From the NCBI GenBank assembly GCA_964560495.1, contig CAZLMM010000015.1, forward strand, positions 1 through 64,000: 64,000 bases of DNA, in the 5' to 3' direction. Below, one piece after another: positions 52,905-61,968 of the stretch. Numbering within the stretch: position 1 is the stretch's first letter; each line of letters opens with the position of its first letter. Made by a program: the position numbers and the translations under genes. Source of the stretch: UBA5069 sp964560495. GTDB lineage: Bacteria > Chloroflexota > Anaerolineae > Caldilineales > Caldilineaceae. Below the pieces are notes generated by a model. It saw nothing but the letters and a program-made list of their open reading frames with translations, was not told where the DNA came from and made no database searches.

Positions 52905-54137
52905 TCATGAGACCAACAATGGCAAAGACTCCACCCCGCGCAGAGCCACATCTCTTCGCCAGCGCAGCTCTTGACTCGAATCCAGCTCGATTTCCCGAAA
53001 ATGGAGGAGCAGCGTGTGCAGAGCGATCTCTACCTCCAACCGGGCCAACGGCGCGCCCAGGCAGAAATGAATGCCAAGGCCGAAACCGAGATGGCGTTGT
53101 TCACGACGATGGATGTCGAACGCATCCGGGTTTGTAAAACGCGCCGGGTCGTGATTGGCTGCGCCCAGCATGGCCAGCACCATTTCTCTGCGCCGGATTC
53201 GCGCGCCAGCCATGCTCACGTCGCGCGTCGCCATGCGCCATGCCCGCTGCACAGGCGCATCGAAGCGCAACATCTCCTCCACGCACGCAGGGATCGCCCC
53301 TGGGTCGGCGCGCAGAGCAGCCAACACGGGAGGGCGCTGCAGCAACGCGGCCAGTCCGTTGCCCAGCACGTTGGTCGTCGTTTCATGACCAGCCACAAAG
53401 AGCGTAACGCATGTGGAGATCAATTCTTGCTCATCCAGGCGATCCTCTGTCTCTGAATGCACCAGATGGCTGATGATATCTTCACACGGGCAGCGACGGC
53501 GATCCTCGATCAGCGCCAGCAGGTAGGCGCGCATCTCCATCAGGCTGCGGTCGGCGGTGATTGCAGCCTGGGGATCGACGCGCGCGCCGCCGGCGAAGAG
53601 CAGATTGATGTCCAACGCCCAACGCCGAAAGAGGTGCATGTCGGACGTGGGCGCGCCGAGCAGCGCAAGCGCCACCATGGCTGGCAGAGGGTAGGCCAGG
53701 TCAGCGATACCGTCGAGCGCACCGGCTCCGCCATCATCTTGCGCCCGGTTCAGCAGTATCTCTGCAATCGCGGAGATGCGTGGACGTAGCGCTGCGATTT
53801 GCCGCGGGGCAAAGGCCGGCGCAACCAGTTCTCGCAGGCGGGTGTGGCTGGGTGGGTCTGAGTGGCCAATGCCGACGCTGTAATGTCGGCGCAAATAGCT
53901 GGCGCGCTCTTGTTGCTCATCGGGTAGCTGGTCGAGCAGATGCAGCACGCGGCCTGCGTTTGAGAACGCGTCAGGGTCGCGTAGCACCTGAACAACATCG
54001 TCATAGCGCGTCACCAGCCACGCACCCCACGCCGCGCTCCAAAAAACGGGCGCTTCGCTGCGCAGAACGCGGTAAGCCGGATAGGGGTCAATGAAGAAGT
54101 CTGGACTCGTGAGCAGCGCGTCGAAGTCACGATCCAT
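52905..54137 (-). CDS. Cytochrome P450
   Basis: A 410-residue soluble P450. The I-helix oxygen motif is FVAGHETTTN, the K-helix ExxR is in CVEEMLRFDAP, and the haem loop is FGLGIHFCLGAPLARLE with the Cys thiolate. The ATG at 54137 overlaps the dehydrogenase stop by 11 bases and has GAGGTGGG upstream, so it is translated with the sugar genes. No ferredoxin or reductase gene is adjacent. P450s in carbohydrate loci include 6-O-methyl-sugar demethylases, a possible role here. Confidence 0.93.
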   Translation of the reverse strand: MDRDFDALLTSPDFFIDPYPAYRVLRSEAPVFWSAAWGAWLVTRYDDVVQVLRDPDAFSNAGRVLHLLDQLPDEQQERASYLRRHYSVGIGHSDPPSHTRLRELVAPAFAPRQIAALRPRISAIAEILLNRAQDDGGAGALDGIADLAYPLPAMVALALLGAPTSDMHLFRRWALDINLLFAGGARVDPQAAITADRSLMEMRAYLLALIEDRRRCPCEDIISHLVHSETEDRLDEQELISTCVTLFVAGHETTTNVLGNGLAALLQRPPVLAALRADPGAIPACVEEMLRFDAPVQRAWRMATRDVSMAGARIRRREMVLAMLGAANHDPARFTNPDAFDIHRREQRHLGFGLGIHFCLGAPLARLEVEIALHTLLLHFREIELDSSQELRWRRDVALRGVESLPLLVS

Positions 54138-55146
54138 CGCCCACCTCGATTTCTCCAGCCAGAAACTCATCGACTTCCACCGGTTGGCCGCTTTGCGCTG
54201 AGGTGGTGGCAGCCAACGCCACCGCAGTGGAGCGTAAACCATGAGCAAGGGGAGTGCGAATGTGTTTTTGATTGTTCTCACGCAGTGCAGCGATGAACGC
54301 CTGATTCACGCCGCGATGCAGCGGCTCGTTGTTCTGCCAGATCTGGGTTCCGCCTGGTGTGAGGAGCGTCACATCCTTGTCAGTGATGCGCACCATGCGG
54401 TCGCGCAGGCAGAGGTCGATGGCCGGGCCTTTCTGGATTTCCGGGAAGAGACCATAGGTGCCGGCGCAGACGCCGACTGCGCCCGATCGAAAGTGCATCG
54501 TGAGCGCATAACCGTCCCAATTGTCGAATTCTGGCTCAGTGTTCACCTGGCGCTCATTGTACGCAGCATAGACCTTGATGATGTCGCCCGCGAAGCCCTG
54601 GCTTGCGTCGATGAGATGGATGTTCTGGTCAACGATCTGACCGCCGGCCAGGCTGCGCTGCCACATCCAGCGCACCGGCGGGCGCGTCCAATACCAGCGC
54701 AGGTTGACCAATGCGATGGGGTCGCTGCCCACCAGTTCTTCAGCCCGACGATAGGCCGGGCTGTAACGCCACTGAAACCCGGTCATGGCGATTAATCCGC
54801 GGCGTTCCACTTCGGCGGCCAGGCGGTTTGCGCTGCGCAAGTCAAGATCGAGCGGCTTTTCCACGAACATGTGAAGATTGCGGTCGGCGCAGGCCAGGCC
54901 AATTTCTGCGTGGCTGTAGGTGGGCGTGCAGATGTACACTGCATCGAGCCGGGCTTCATCCAACATCTGAAGATGGTCGGAATAGGCGGCGCCCCCAAAC
55001 ATGCGCGCAAATTCCACGCTGCGTCCGCTGCCATGATCCGAGGCTGCGACGACGGTCACGCCTGGCTCAGCGCAAACCAGGCTGGCGTGTAACCGCGCCA
55101 TACGTCCGGCGCCAATGAAACCGATGCGAATCACACTGTTGGTCAC
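54127..55146 (-). CDS. Gfo/Idh/MocA family dehydrogenase
   Basis: A 339-residue NAD(P)-dependent sugar dehydrogenase. NAD loop FIGAGRMARLHASL near 10-23, VEKPLDLDLRSANRL near 93 (catalytic Lys), and GGQIVDQNIHLIDASQGFAG near 168 with the DxxxH-type substrate motif. It starts 24 bases after the ROK gene stop and overlaps the P450 gene, so it is part of the ROK operon. Confidence 0.9.
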   Translation of the reverse strand: MTNSVIRIGFIGAGRMARLHASLVCAEPGVTVVAASDHGSGRSVEFARMFGGAAYSDHLQMLDEARLDAVYICTPTYSHAEIGLACADRNLHMFVEKPLDLDLRSANRLAAEVERRGLIAMTGFQWRYSPAYRRAEELVGSDPIALVNLRWYWTRPPVRWMWQRSLAGGQIVDQNIHLIDASQGFAGDIIKVYAAYNERQVNTEPEFDNWDGYALTMHFRSGAVGVCAGTYGLFPEIQKGPAIDLCLRDRMVRITDKDVTLLTPGGTQIWQNNEPLHRGVNQAFIAALRENNQKHIRTPLAHGLRSTAVALAATTSAQSGQPVEVDEFLAGEIEVGDGS

Positions 55147-55170
55147 GTGCTCACTCTCGCTCTGTGTCGT

Positions 55171-56421
55171 TCAATGGGTGGTGAAGAAGAAGGATTCCAT
55201 GGCCAAGACGCCTGCGCCGATCACGCCGCTATGGACGCCAAAACTCGAAGGCAAGAGATCGACATGTTCGCCCAGTCCACCGAAGGAATGACGGCGCATG
55301 GTCTGCACCGTCACCGGCTCGATGAGGTCGAAGGCTTCTTGCAGCCATCCGCCCAACATGATCAACTGGGGATTCAAGGCATTGACCAGATTGGCCAGTG
55401 CGAAACCAACATAACGAGCCCGATCTTCCAGGAGATCGATCAACCCCACATGTCCCTCACGGGCCGCGTCGAAGATTGCCTGCAAGGGATTGGCGCTGCC
55501 CAAAACCAGGGCAGGTTCGACGTGCGCAGCGTACTCCAGCAGAGTGGCTTCAGAGATGAGGGTCTCCAGGCAGCCGCTGTTGCCGCAGCGACAGGGCGCG
55601 CCGCCCTCTGGCATCATCACCCAATGACCGATTTCGCCTGCGCCAAAGCCGGCGCCCCGATAGATTTCGCCATCGACCACCAGCCCCGCGCCAACCCCAA
55701 CCCGTGCATAGACGAACGCCAGAGCACGCGCATTGCGCCCGATGCCGTACAGGCTCTCGGCCAGGGCCATACAGCGCACATTGTTGTCGACGGTGGTCGG
55801 TAGCCCCAGGCGATCGCAAAACACCTGACGGAGCGGGATGTCGCGCCATCCGAGATTGGGCGCCAGAATGTTGACGCCGGTGCCATTTTCCACCAGCCCC
55901 GACGCGCCAACGCCGACGCCGACCAGGGTTGATGTTGACCACTGGCGGCTCTCCTCCAGCAAATGGGTTGCCGCGTCGCCAATGCGTTGCAACGCGGCTT
56001 CTGCAGACTCATGGGGGGCGTGATCGAGTAGGCGGTGGCACAAGATGTTTGCCTGCAGGTCCACCAGAGCGAGGCGCACACGGCGCACCCCAATGTGGAT
56101 GCCCAACGCGCAACGGCTTTGCGGCAGCAGATGCAGGGCAAGGGGCGTCCGTCCAGCGCCGGCCGTCACTGCTTCCTGGTCGGCGCCGACTTCTTCGACA
56201 ATGGCTTTGGCGCGCAACTCTGCCACCAAATTTGTGACAGTCGTTGTCGACAGCCCGGTCAGGCGAGCCAGCCGAATGCGCGAGATCGGTTGGTGGCGCA
56301 GCAAAGCGTGCAGCAAGACGCGCAGATTGTGGGCCTTGACTGTTCCTGCATTCTTACCTGCCTGACTGTCCAACAACATGGAAGCAAGATCCCTCTGCGT
56401 ATGGCTGACAAACAGTTTCAC
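55171..56421 (-). CDS. ROK family transcriptional repressor
   Basis: A 416-residue ROK regulator (NagC/XylR type). The N-terminal winged helix-turn-helix is near residues 29-85 (LHALLRHQPISRIRLARLTGLSTTTVTNLVAEL). The sugar-kinase-like domain has LGIHIGVRRVRLALVD and VGVGASGLV, and the ROK signature with zinc site HWVMMPEGGAPCRCGNSGCLETLIS. It is the first gene of a run with the Gfo/Idh, P450 and isomerase genes. A promoter and ROK-like operator lie directly upstream, so it is likely autorepressed and induced by a sugar. Confidence 0.92.
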   Translation of the reverse strand: MKLFVSHTQRDLASMLLDSQAGKNAGTVKAHNLRVLLHALLRHQPISRIRLARLTGLSTTTVTNLVAELRAKAIVEEVGADQEAVTAGAGRTPLALHLLPQSRCALGIHIGVRRVRLALVDLQANILCHRLLDHAPHESAEAALQRIGDAATHLLEESRQWSTSTLVGVGVGASGLVENGTGVNILAPNLGWRDIPLRQVFCDRLGLPTTVDNNVRCMALAESLYGIGRNARALAFVYARVGVGAGLVVDGEIYRGAGFGAGEIGHWVMMPEGGAPCRCGNSGCLETLISEATLLEYAAHVEPALVLGSANPLQAIFDAAREGHVGLIDLLEDRARYVGFALANLVNALNPQLIMLGGWLQEAFDLIEPVTVQTMRRHSFGGLGEHVDLLPSSFGVHSGVIGAGVLAMESFFFTTH

Positions 56422-56503
56422 TGACCTTCCTGCACAGCTCGGAGAGGAAAAGAGTCGTCAGGAGATGCGAAAATCCAGCTGGATTGACTGGCTGCCAACC
56501 AAA

Positions 56504-56524
56504 TTATTTTTCATACTGAAATAA
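56504..56524 (-). promoter_or_regulatory. ROK-type operator
   Basis: TTATTT (56504-56509), 9 bases, AAATAA (56519-56524): a spaced palindrome of the kind bound by NagC/Mlc-type ROK repressors. It lies just downstream of the predicted start of transcription, so binding would block the promoter. Confidence 0.7.
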
Positions 56525-56535
56525 TGGATAGTGAG

Positions 56536-56564
56536 AGTATAACCGGGTTGTGGTTGGTTGTCAA
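56536..56564 (-). promoter_or_regulatory. Promoter of the ROK operon
   Basis: On the minus strand TTGACA (56559-56564), 17 bases, TATACT (56536-56541); start expected near 56529. Confidence 0.85.
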
Positions 56565-56623
56565 AAGGAGGAGCAACCTGGCATGAACGGCGACGGAGAG
56601 ATGTGCGCTTCGAAACAAGGGGG

Positions 56624-56695
56624 TAGGGGCTTGAACGGCAGTGAAGTCGTCTTTATGTAACAGCGAAGCTTTGCCGCCGCCGTTCAAGCCTCCAC
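56624..56695. repeat. Palindromic element, family A copy 3
   Basis: TAGGGGCTTGAACGGC (about 56624-56639) and GCCGTTCAAGCCTCC (56679-56693) are inverted. A partial third arm, ATGAACGGCGACGGAG, lies at 56583-56598. The core matches the elements at 2266 and 12565. It sits between the ROK promoter and the LysM gene. Confidence 0.6.
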
Positions 56696-56733
56696 GGAAT
56701 GACCACCTATAACTGATTTTGGGCGCACCCAGT

Positions 56734-57858
56734 TCATTGCCAAGTGAAGCGACGCAGCTCGCTCGGTGGGCTGGCAGCTTCAAGAACATATCCGCCCTGC
56801 TGCCCTTCCAGCACGCGCACCACAGAGACCTGCCAGGCGTAGTCGGCGCTCTCACCCTCTGGGGGAGCGAGATCGGTTTCCATGCGATGGGTGGTTGTCT
56901 TGGTCCAAACGCTGGGAAGGGTTCTGGCGTTGGCCGATTGCGGATAGATGAGCAGGACATACCACTCATTTGGCGCCAGGAGGTCTACGCTGACCCATCG
57001 CATGAGCACTGGCTCGTTGCGGGGCAGGGTCGCGCCATCCGCGGGTGAAATCAGCTGGGGACGAATGTAGACCGTTTGTACCGGCGTTGTAGGGGAGCTG
57101 TTCTGCGTTGTGACGGGCGCCTGCGTTGGGGACTGGGCTGGGCTTGCCAGAACCTCTTGCGGCACCTGTCGAACGGGAACCAAAAGCTCATCCCCTGGTC
57201 GAATGATGGCGTTTGCGGTCAGGTTGTTGGCATCGAGAATGTCTTCAACGGTGCTGCCAAACCGTCCAGCGATAGAGATGATCGTGTCGCCTTGCTGAAC
57301 CGTGTAGCGAAAGGTGGATGTCGGTTCTATGCCAGCGTCAGGTTGTTGCGCTCGCTCCTTGATAGGAATGCGCAACGCCTGACCAATGCGGATGAGCACG
57401 TCGCTCAAGTCATTTGCCTGTTGGATCTCTTCGACGGTGACATCGTACGTCAGCGCAATAGAGAGAAGCGTCTCACCACCCTTGACGGTGTGTGTGACCG
57501 CACGGGTCGTTACGATGGGCTGGGGGGCGGCGGTGGGAGAAGGAGCCAGTGTGGGAGTGGGCGGCGACGTTGGCGTAGCTTCTAGTACAGGAATCACCGT
57601 GGGTGGGATGATCGCGACCGGCTCGTTTACCGGCGCTTCATCAACCGGCTGGTTGCCGATCTGCCACCAGATGGTCAACACGATGATGACTGCAAACACC
57701 AACAGGATATCGATCCAAGCGATGCGCCGACGGCGGCCCGGTTGAATGCGCAAATCATGGCCGCACATGAAGCAGCTCTCTGCTTCACGCGCAACCCGTG
57801 TACCACAATTGGGACAGCGACGCTCGACGCCGGGGTTCGATACTCGTTCCTGAGCCAT
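56734..57858 (-). CDS. Membrane-anchored LysM protein with zinc ribbon
   Basis: A 374-residue protein. An N-terminal zinc ribbon (CPNCGTR, then CFMCGHD, residues about 15-35) is followed by one membrane helix (WIDILLVFAVIIVLTIWW, about 48-65), a Pro/Thr-rich linker, LysM domains at about 122-168 (HTVKGGETLLSIALTYDV) and 185-231 (YTVQQGDTIISIAGRFGS), and a beta-sandwich region (QLISPADGATLPRNEPVLMRW). The LysM part should bind peptidoglycan or another glycan outside the cell while the zinc ribbon stays in the cytoplasm. Confidence 0.88.
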   Translation of the reverse strand: MAQERVSNPGVERRCPNCGTRVAREAESCFMCGHDLRIQPGRRRRIAWIDILLVFAVIIVLTIWWQIGNQPVDEAPVNEPVAIIPPTVIPVLEATPTSPPTPTLAPSPTAAPQPIVTTRAVTHTVKGGETLLSIALTYDVTVEEIQQANDLSDVLIRIGQALRIPIKERAQQPDAGIEPTSTFRYTVQQGDTIISIAGRFGSTVEDILDANNLTANAIIRPGDELLVPVRQVPQEVLASPAQSPTQAPVTTQNSSPTTPVQTVYIRPQLISPADGATLPRNEPVLMRWVSVDLLAPNEWYVLLIYPQSANARTLPSVWTKTTTHRMETDLAPPEGESADYAWQVSVVRVLEGQQGGYVLEAASPPSELRRFTWQ

Positions 57859-58018
57859 AGCTGCATATTATAGAATGTCAAACGCCGAATTGGGAAAGTC
57901 CATTCCACTTTCGCACGTCTGTTCTGTTGACGCACGTGATGGGCGTTGTGCGGTGTAGTCACGCACATCACAAGTCCTGCATCCACACGCCGACGGCAGG
58001 TCTGTATGGCTTGACGAA

Positions 58019-58555
58019 TTACGGTTGTCCGTTCAGCGATAACAGATAGGCGACCAGGTCTGCCAAATCTTCAGGGGGAAGCCCGGCGTAGGTTTCTGGC
58101 ATGACGTTATTGGGGTAGTTTGGAACGTTGTAAGATCGCGGAGCGACGATGCTCGTATACAGATAATATGCAGGACTTTCGCCTGCCACACGCGCAACAG
58201 CCGTATCGCCAATGTTGTGCCAGGTGGGCCCCGTCATCTGAACGCTTGGATCTGTGGCATGACAGCCGATGCAGCCATTCGTCGCTGCAAGGTTCTTTCC
58301 ATTGGCGGGGTCAGCCATTGGCAGCAAACTAAAAATCTCATCTGGCAGTCCAGCATAGATCTCATCATCCGCAAGCTCGGCCAATTTGGGAGGCACTGGG
58401 GTCGGCGCCACCACGATCTCGGCTCCCGTGCGCTTGGCAGCCAACTGCGTCCCCAATTGCGGCGAAATAATAGCCATTGAGGCATCCGAGGTGCAGGCGA
58501 CCACCGCGAGGACGGCAGCCCCTAACAAGAAGATGAGCACAATGATGCGTTTCAT
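58019..58555 (-). CDS. Lipoprotein c-type cytochrome
   Basis: A 178-residue monohaem cytochrome. Signal peptide and lipobox (LAVVAC) at about residues 5-22, then a linker, haem motif CIGCH near 95-99 and the likely axial Met in NVMPETYAGLPPEDLADLVAYLLSL near 150. It would be anchored outside the cytoplasmic membrane as an electron carrier. The start at 58555 (MKRIIVL) gives a proper signal peptide. No oxidase genes are in the window. Confidence 0.9.
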   Translation of the reverse strand: MKRIIVLIFLLGAAVLAVVACTSDASMAIISPQLGTQLAAKRTGAEIVVAPTPVPPKLAELADDEIYAGLPDEIFSLLPMADPANGKNLAATNGCIGCHATDPSVQMTGPTWHNIGDTAVARVAGESPAYYLYTSIVAPRSYNVPNYPNNVMPETYAGLPPEDLADLVAYLLSLNGQP

Positions 58556-58823
58556 GAACTGCAACTCCATTCAACTTTCCCATCCGATGATTCCAATGCC
58601 CGTCTCATCCAATTACGTTTAGTTTATCACATCCGTCTATGCGGAGCAATTGAGGCCATCGCAGGGTGTAATTTACGTCTAGAATGAGTATGTCCCATAT
58701 GGCGCCCGCTGCAAGGTTGCCGCCCATCCTGTTACTGCTCGCTGCTCTTGGCAAATGCATCGTCTGTGCTACACTGTAGATGCATTGACGATCATCCATT
58801 GCTTGTCAGGCTGGAGGCGCAGG

Positions 58824-60173
58824 TTGGACAAATATACAGTAGCGTGTGTACAGTTGCGCATGCGTCTGCCCCATACAGTCGTCGATTACCGCGACGATCT
58901 GCGGCGTTTTATGCGCGCAGCGGAGGCTAAGCGCGCCCGCCTGATTGTCTTTCCAGAGTTGGGGGCAATTACACTCGCCCCACCGTTGCTTCAAGATATG
59001 CGCACGCGCCTTCTGCGCCGCGTCGAATTGGGAAAAAGACGAAACGCCGGCATCTGGCAGCGGTTGAGCGGCGTGGCTTCTGGATGGGGTGCAACTTTGC
59101 TCAAGGCGGATGCACGCGCCGGCATGGCCGGGCTGCTCGACGCGTCGCCTGATAGCTTGCGCGATGCCTATGTGGAGGTCTTTAGCGCCCTGGCCCGCGA
59201 GTTCGGAGTGACAGTGGTCGCGCCCAGCGCGTATCTGCCGGACCCGCGTGACGGCCTGATCTACAACATGGCAGCCGTCTTTGGCCCAAACGGCGACCTG
59301 CTGGGGCAGCAGGCCAAAGTGATGGGGTCGCCTGAAGATGAGGACATTGCCCGTCGGGGCCAGGCATGGGATGTCATTGGCACAGAGATGGGCGCCATTG
59401 GCCTCATGCTGGGCAGCGATGTCATGTTTCCAGAGGTAGGGCGCTTACTCGCCTATCAGGGTGCGGAGGTTCTGGTGGTGCAGGGTGCGTGCCCCAGCGC
59501 AACGCTCTATCACAAGTTGCGCGCAGGCATTCTGGCCCGGATGCAGGACAATCAACTCTTTGCCGTAGCCAGCTTTTTGGTGGGCGACAACATCATGCGT
59601 CGTGGGCAAAACGCGCCATTTATTGGGCGGTCGGCCATCTTCGCTCCCCAAGAGTTGACCCCGCGCTTCAATGGCGTATTGGTGGAGATGGGCGGCCAAC
59701 AGGCAGAGGGGCTGCTGACTGCAGAGTGGGATTTTGCGGCGCTCAAGAATCTTTGGCGCTCGTCGGATACCCCTGTGCGTCGCCAACTTGCTTCTGGCGA
59801 ACTGGAACAAGTGTTGGCCGCGCTCTATACACAGCTCCGTGCGCTGCCTCAGAGCTCATCCACACAGCTCCTCCCTTCTGGTGAACAGGCTGGCGAGCTC
59901 CCTGAGCTGCCTGAGCTGCCTGAGCATTCCTCCGCTGCACTGGTCGAGCTGGACGATCTGCCGATTGTCGCCTCTATCACCAGCCCATGGCCCTTGCAGC
60001 CGGTCGATTCTGTCAATATCCAGGCTGGCGAACTTTCCCAGAATTGGCCTCAAACAAGTTCACCCTCCCCAATACGCGCCGACTCCTCTCCACAGACCAG
60101 TGTGCGTCGCGACGATGAGACCGACGAGATGGATACAGTGTCTGGGGGCGGGGAGAATCAGCTCTCTATTTAG
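58824..60173 (+). CDS. Nitrilase-superfamily protein lacking the catalytic Cys
   Basis: A 449-residue protein. The first 300 residues follow the carbon-nitrogen hydrolase fold: Glu45 (VFPELGA) and Lys165 (GQQAKVMG) match the catalytic triad, but the nucleophile motif reads LMLGSDVMFPE, with Gly197 where active enzymes have Cys. The last 120 residues are a low-complexity Ser/Pro/Glu tail. I choose a TTG start at 58824 because GGAGG lies 7 bases upstream; an in-frame ATG at 58755 has none. It converges on the TolB-like gene with an 8-base overlap. Confidence 0.82.
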   Translation: MDKYTVACVQLRMRLPHTVVDYRDDLRRFMRAAEAKRARLIVFPELGAITLAPPLLQDMRTRLLRRVELGKRRNAGIWQRLSGVASGWGATLLKADARAGMAGLLDASPDSLRDAYVEVFSALAREFGVTVVAPSAYLPDPRDGLIYNMAAVFGPNGDLLGQQAKVMGSPEDEDIARRGQAWDVIGTEMGAIGLMLGSDVMFPEVGRLLAYQGAEVLVVQGACPSATLYHKLRAGILARMQDNQLFAVASFLVGDNIMRRGQNAPFIGRSAIFAPQELTPRFNGVLVEMGGQQAEGLLTAEWDFAALKNLWRSSDTPVRRQLASGELEQVLAALYTQLRALPQSSSTQLLPSGEQAGELPELPELPEHSSAALVELDDLPIVASITSPWPLQPVDSVNIQAGELSQNWPQTSSPSPIRADSSPQTSVRRDDETDEMDTVSGGGENQLSI

Positions 60174-61425
60174 GCGACCAGGTGACATAGACGCCGTCGG
60201 CCACACGCATCGGCTCGCCGCCCCCCAGCGCCTGCACCCAAACGCCTGGCCGGTTGTTTGGGATGCGACCAGCGAAGGCAAATGCGCTGCTGTCGGGCGA
60301 CCAAATGGGCGCACTCTGGGCATATTGATCGGAGAAGACCAGATAATTCTCCAAAAATGTACGACTGGGCAAGAAGCGACTGTATGGAATGTTCGCCTGA
60401 CCATCCCACACCCACCAGCGCAGCCAGATCTGCCCGGCAGGCTGCTCCATTGCAAGATAAGCCAGTTTCGCGCTATCAGGGCTCCAGAAGAAACCCCAAA
60501 CTGGCTGGTCGGTCAATTCCCTGGTGCGTAGGGTCTCCACATCTGCCACGTAGAGCGGTCCCAGGGTGTTTGCGCCGGCGTTGCTGGGGGTGAGGACATA
60601 GGCCAGTCGCTCGCCGTCTGGGCTGAGCAGGAAGCTGATGCGCTCCTCGAAATCTGTGATCTCGTTGATCGCTCTTCCCTGCAAATCGGCAATGATGAGC
60701 TGCTGCGTGTCGGGGGTGTCAAGGGCATAGACCAGGCGCTCACCATCGGCGGACCACTGAGGCGCAGCGAAGCCGGCCGCTGTGTTCCTCAGCGCCCTGC
60801 GTTCGCCGGAGATGCTTTGCAGTTCCATACGGTTGCTGCCAATGTGAGCCAGGAGCTCGCCGCCGTTGGGCGCCCATGAGAAGTAATAGGGCGAACCTTC
60901 CGCCAAAGTCGTCGCTACTTGCCTGGTCACATCCACGATGCGCAACGCCATGGACGGCCCTTCGAGTCCGCTCCAATTGCTCAGATAGGCCAGCTGCTCG
61001 CCGGAAGGACTCCAGAAGATGTAGAACGGTGGAAACGGCGTCGTCAGTGTATGTCCTTCGGCGTTGTCGTGACTGACCAACAGGAGCGCGCTGCTGACCC
61101 CAGCTTCATTGAGATCGCTACGGGCAATCGCTATGCGTTGGGCGTCGGGCGACCAGGTGGGTTGTTGATATTGGCGCGTGGCAGATGCGTCATTTGTGAG
61201 GTAAAAGCGACCTGTGCCATCAGGCCGAATGGTGAAGATGTTGCCGTTGAAGGATTGCACGAGCAGCCGATTGCCCGAGGTTGGCGGCTCCACGGAAGGT
61301 CGAATCGCAATGGCGCGATATTGCTCCGCTAGGGATGCCGGGTTACAACCGACTACAAACAATGTCATCGAGCAAGCCACAACCAAAACAAGCCAGCGCG
61401 TGAGGATCAAGCGATAGATTTCCAT
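60166..61425 (-). CDS. TolB-like beta-propeller lipoprotein
   Basis: A 419-residue exported lipoprotein. Signal peptide with lipobox (LFVVGC) at about residues 8-27. At least five WD40-like/PD40 blades follow, each around a PxWSPDGxxIA-type motif (QPTWSPDAQRIAIA, IFWSPSGEQLAYL, YFSWAPNGGELLAHI, PQWSADGERLVYA, SFLLSPDGERLAYV). Such propellers are protein-interaction platforms. The Met at 61425 places the signal peptide correctly; a Met at 61452 would add nine charged residues. Confidence 0.85.
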   Translation of the reverse strand: MEIYRLILTRWLVLVVACSMTLFVVGCNPASLAEQYRAIAIRPSVEPPTSGNRLLVQSFNGNIFTIRPDGTGRFYLTNDASATRQYQQPTWSPDAQRIAIARSDLNEAGVSSALLLVSHDNAEGHTLTTPFPPFYIFWSPSGEQLAYLSNWSGLEGPSMALRIVDVTRQVATTLAEGSPYYFSWAPNGGELLAHIGSNRMELQSISGERRALRNTAAGFAAPQWSADGERLVYALDTPDTQQLIIADLQGRAINEITDFEERISFLLSPDGERLAYVLTPSNAGANTLGPLYVADVETLRTRELTDQPVWGFFWSPDSAKLAYLAMEQPAGQIWLRWWVWDGQANIPYSRFLPSRTFLENYLVFSDQYAQSAPIWSPDSSAFAFAGRIPNNRPGVWVQALGGGEPMRVADGVYVTWSPK

Positions 61426-61601
61426 CGAATCCGCCTTTCTGCGTAGCAGCAATCAAATTCATGTACGCGTGGCTTCGGATCATACTCAATTCTTACAATT
61501 GCTTCTGCAAATTGGATTACACACTTTGCCGCCTGTAGATGCCCATTGGCTTGGGAACCACCGGCTTATCAGTTGAAATCGTTGTTCCTTCTTGGACGGA
61601 T

Positions 61602-61630
61602 TTGACATGACCTGACGCGCCTGATATTAT
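61602..61630 (+). promoter_or_regulatory. Promoter of the homocitrate synthase leader
   Basis: TTGACA (61602-61607), 17 bases, TATTAT (61625-61630); start expected near 61637, just before the leader ORF. Confidence 0.85.
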
Positions 61631-61644
61631 CGTTCATCATCAAA

Positions 61645-61734
61645 ATGACTCGAATGCGTATGTCTTTTATGCCAGTCGCTTTCTCAATCAACAAGAAGAG
61701 CAAGAAGCAATTCTCCGGACGATCTGTCTGGTGA
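61645..61734 (+). CDS. Lysine-rich leader peptide
   Basis: A 29-codon ORF beginning at the ATG at 61645, with in-frame ATGs at 61654, 61660 and 61669. It reads MTRMRMSFMPVAFSINKKSK and ends KQFSGRSVW before TGA (61732-61734). Four of five consecutive codons are AAG Lys (61693-61707). It starts about 8 bases after the predicted transcription start, so its message is nearly leaderless. The Lys run, its place before homocitrate synthase, and the hairpins downstream make it an attenuator peptide sensing charged tRNA-Lys. Confidence 0.8.
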   Translation: MTRMRMSFMPVAFSINKKSKKQFSGRSVW

Positions 61735-61797
61735 TTGGCGTTTGCTCAGAACGGGCGTAGCAACCGGCCATCCAGACGGATTGGCCGGTTTCTTTTT
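61715..61797 (+). promoter_or_regulatory. Transcription attenuator with exclusive hairpins
   Basis: Four segments: 1 = CCGGAC (61715-61720), 2 = ATCTGTCTGG (61722-61731), 3 = CCAGACGGAT (61772-61781), 4 = TGGCCGGTT (61782-61790). 1 pairs with the end of 2. 2 pairs over ten bases with 3, forming an antiterminator. Segment 3 otherwise sits inside the terminator hairpin. A ribosome stalled on the Lys codons would cover 1 and leave 2 free to pair with 3. A ribosome reaching the TGA would cover 1 and 2 and allow termination. Confidence 0.82.
61762..61797 (+). terminator. Attenuator terminator
   Basis: AACCGGCCATCC (61762-61773) pairs with GGATTGGCCGGTT (61778-61790, one bulge) around a 4-base loop, followed by TCTTTTTG. 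Confidence 0.88.
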
Positions 61798-61968
61798 GCC
61801 CGCCGCGTCTTTCCGGATCGTTTGTTTCTCTCCATCTATCGGCCAATGATGGCTCCTGCAGTGGCGCAGCCCAGATGTGAGTGAGGATGGTTTGTCGGTT
61901 GCTGGCAGGCCCGTCAGAACTACCTTTGGACAAGTCATTCAGCAATTCATTCAACAGGAGCCGACCCA

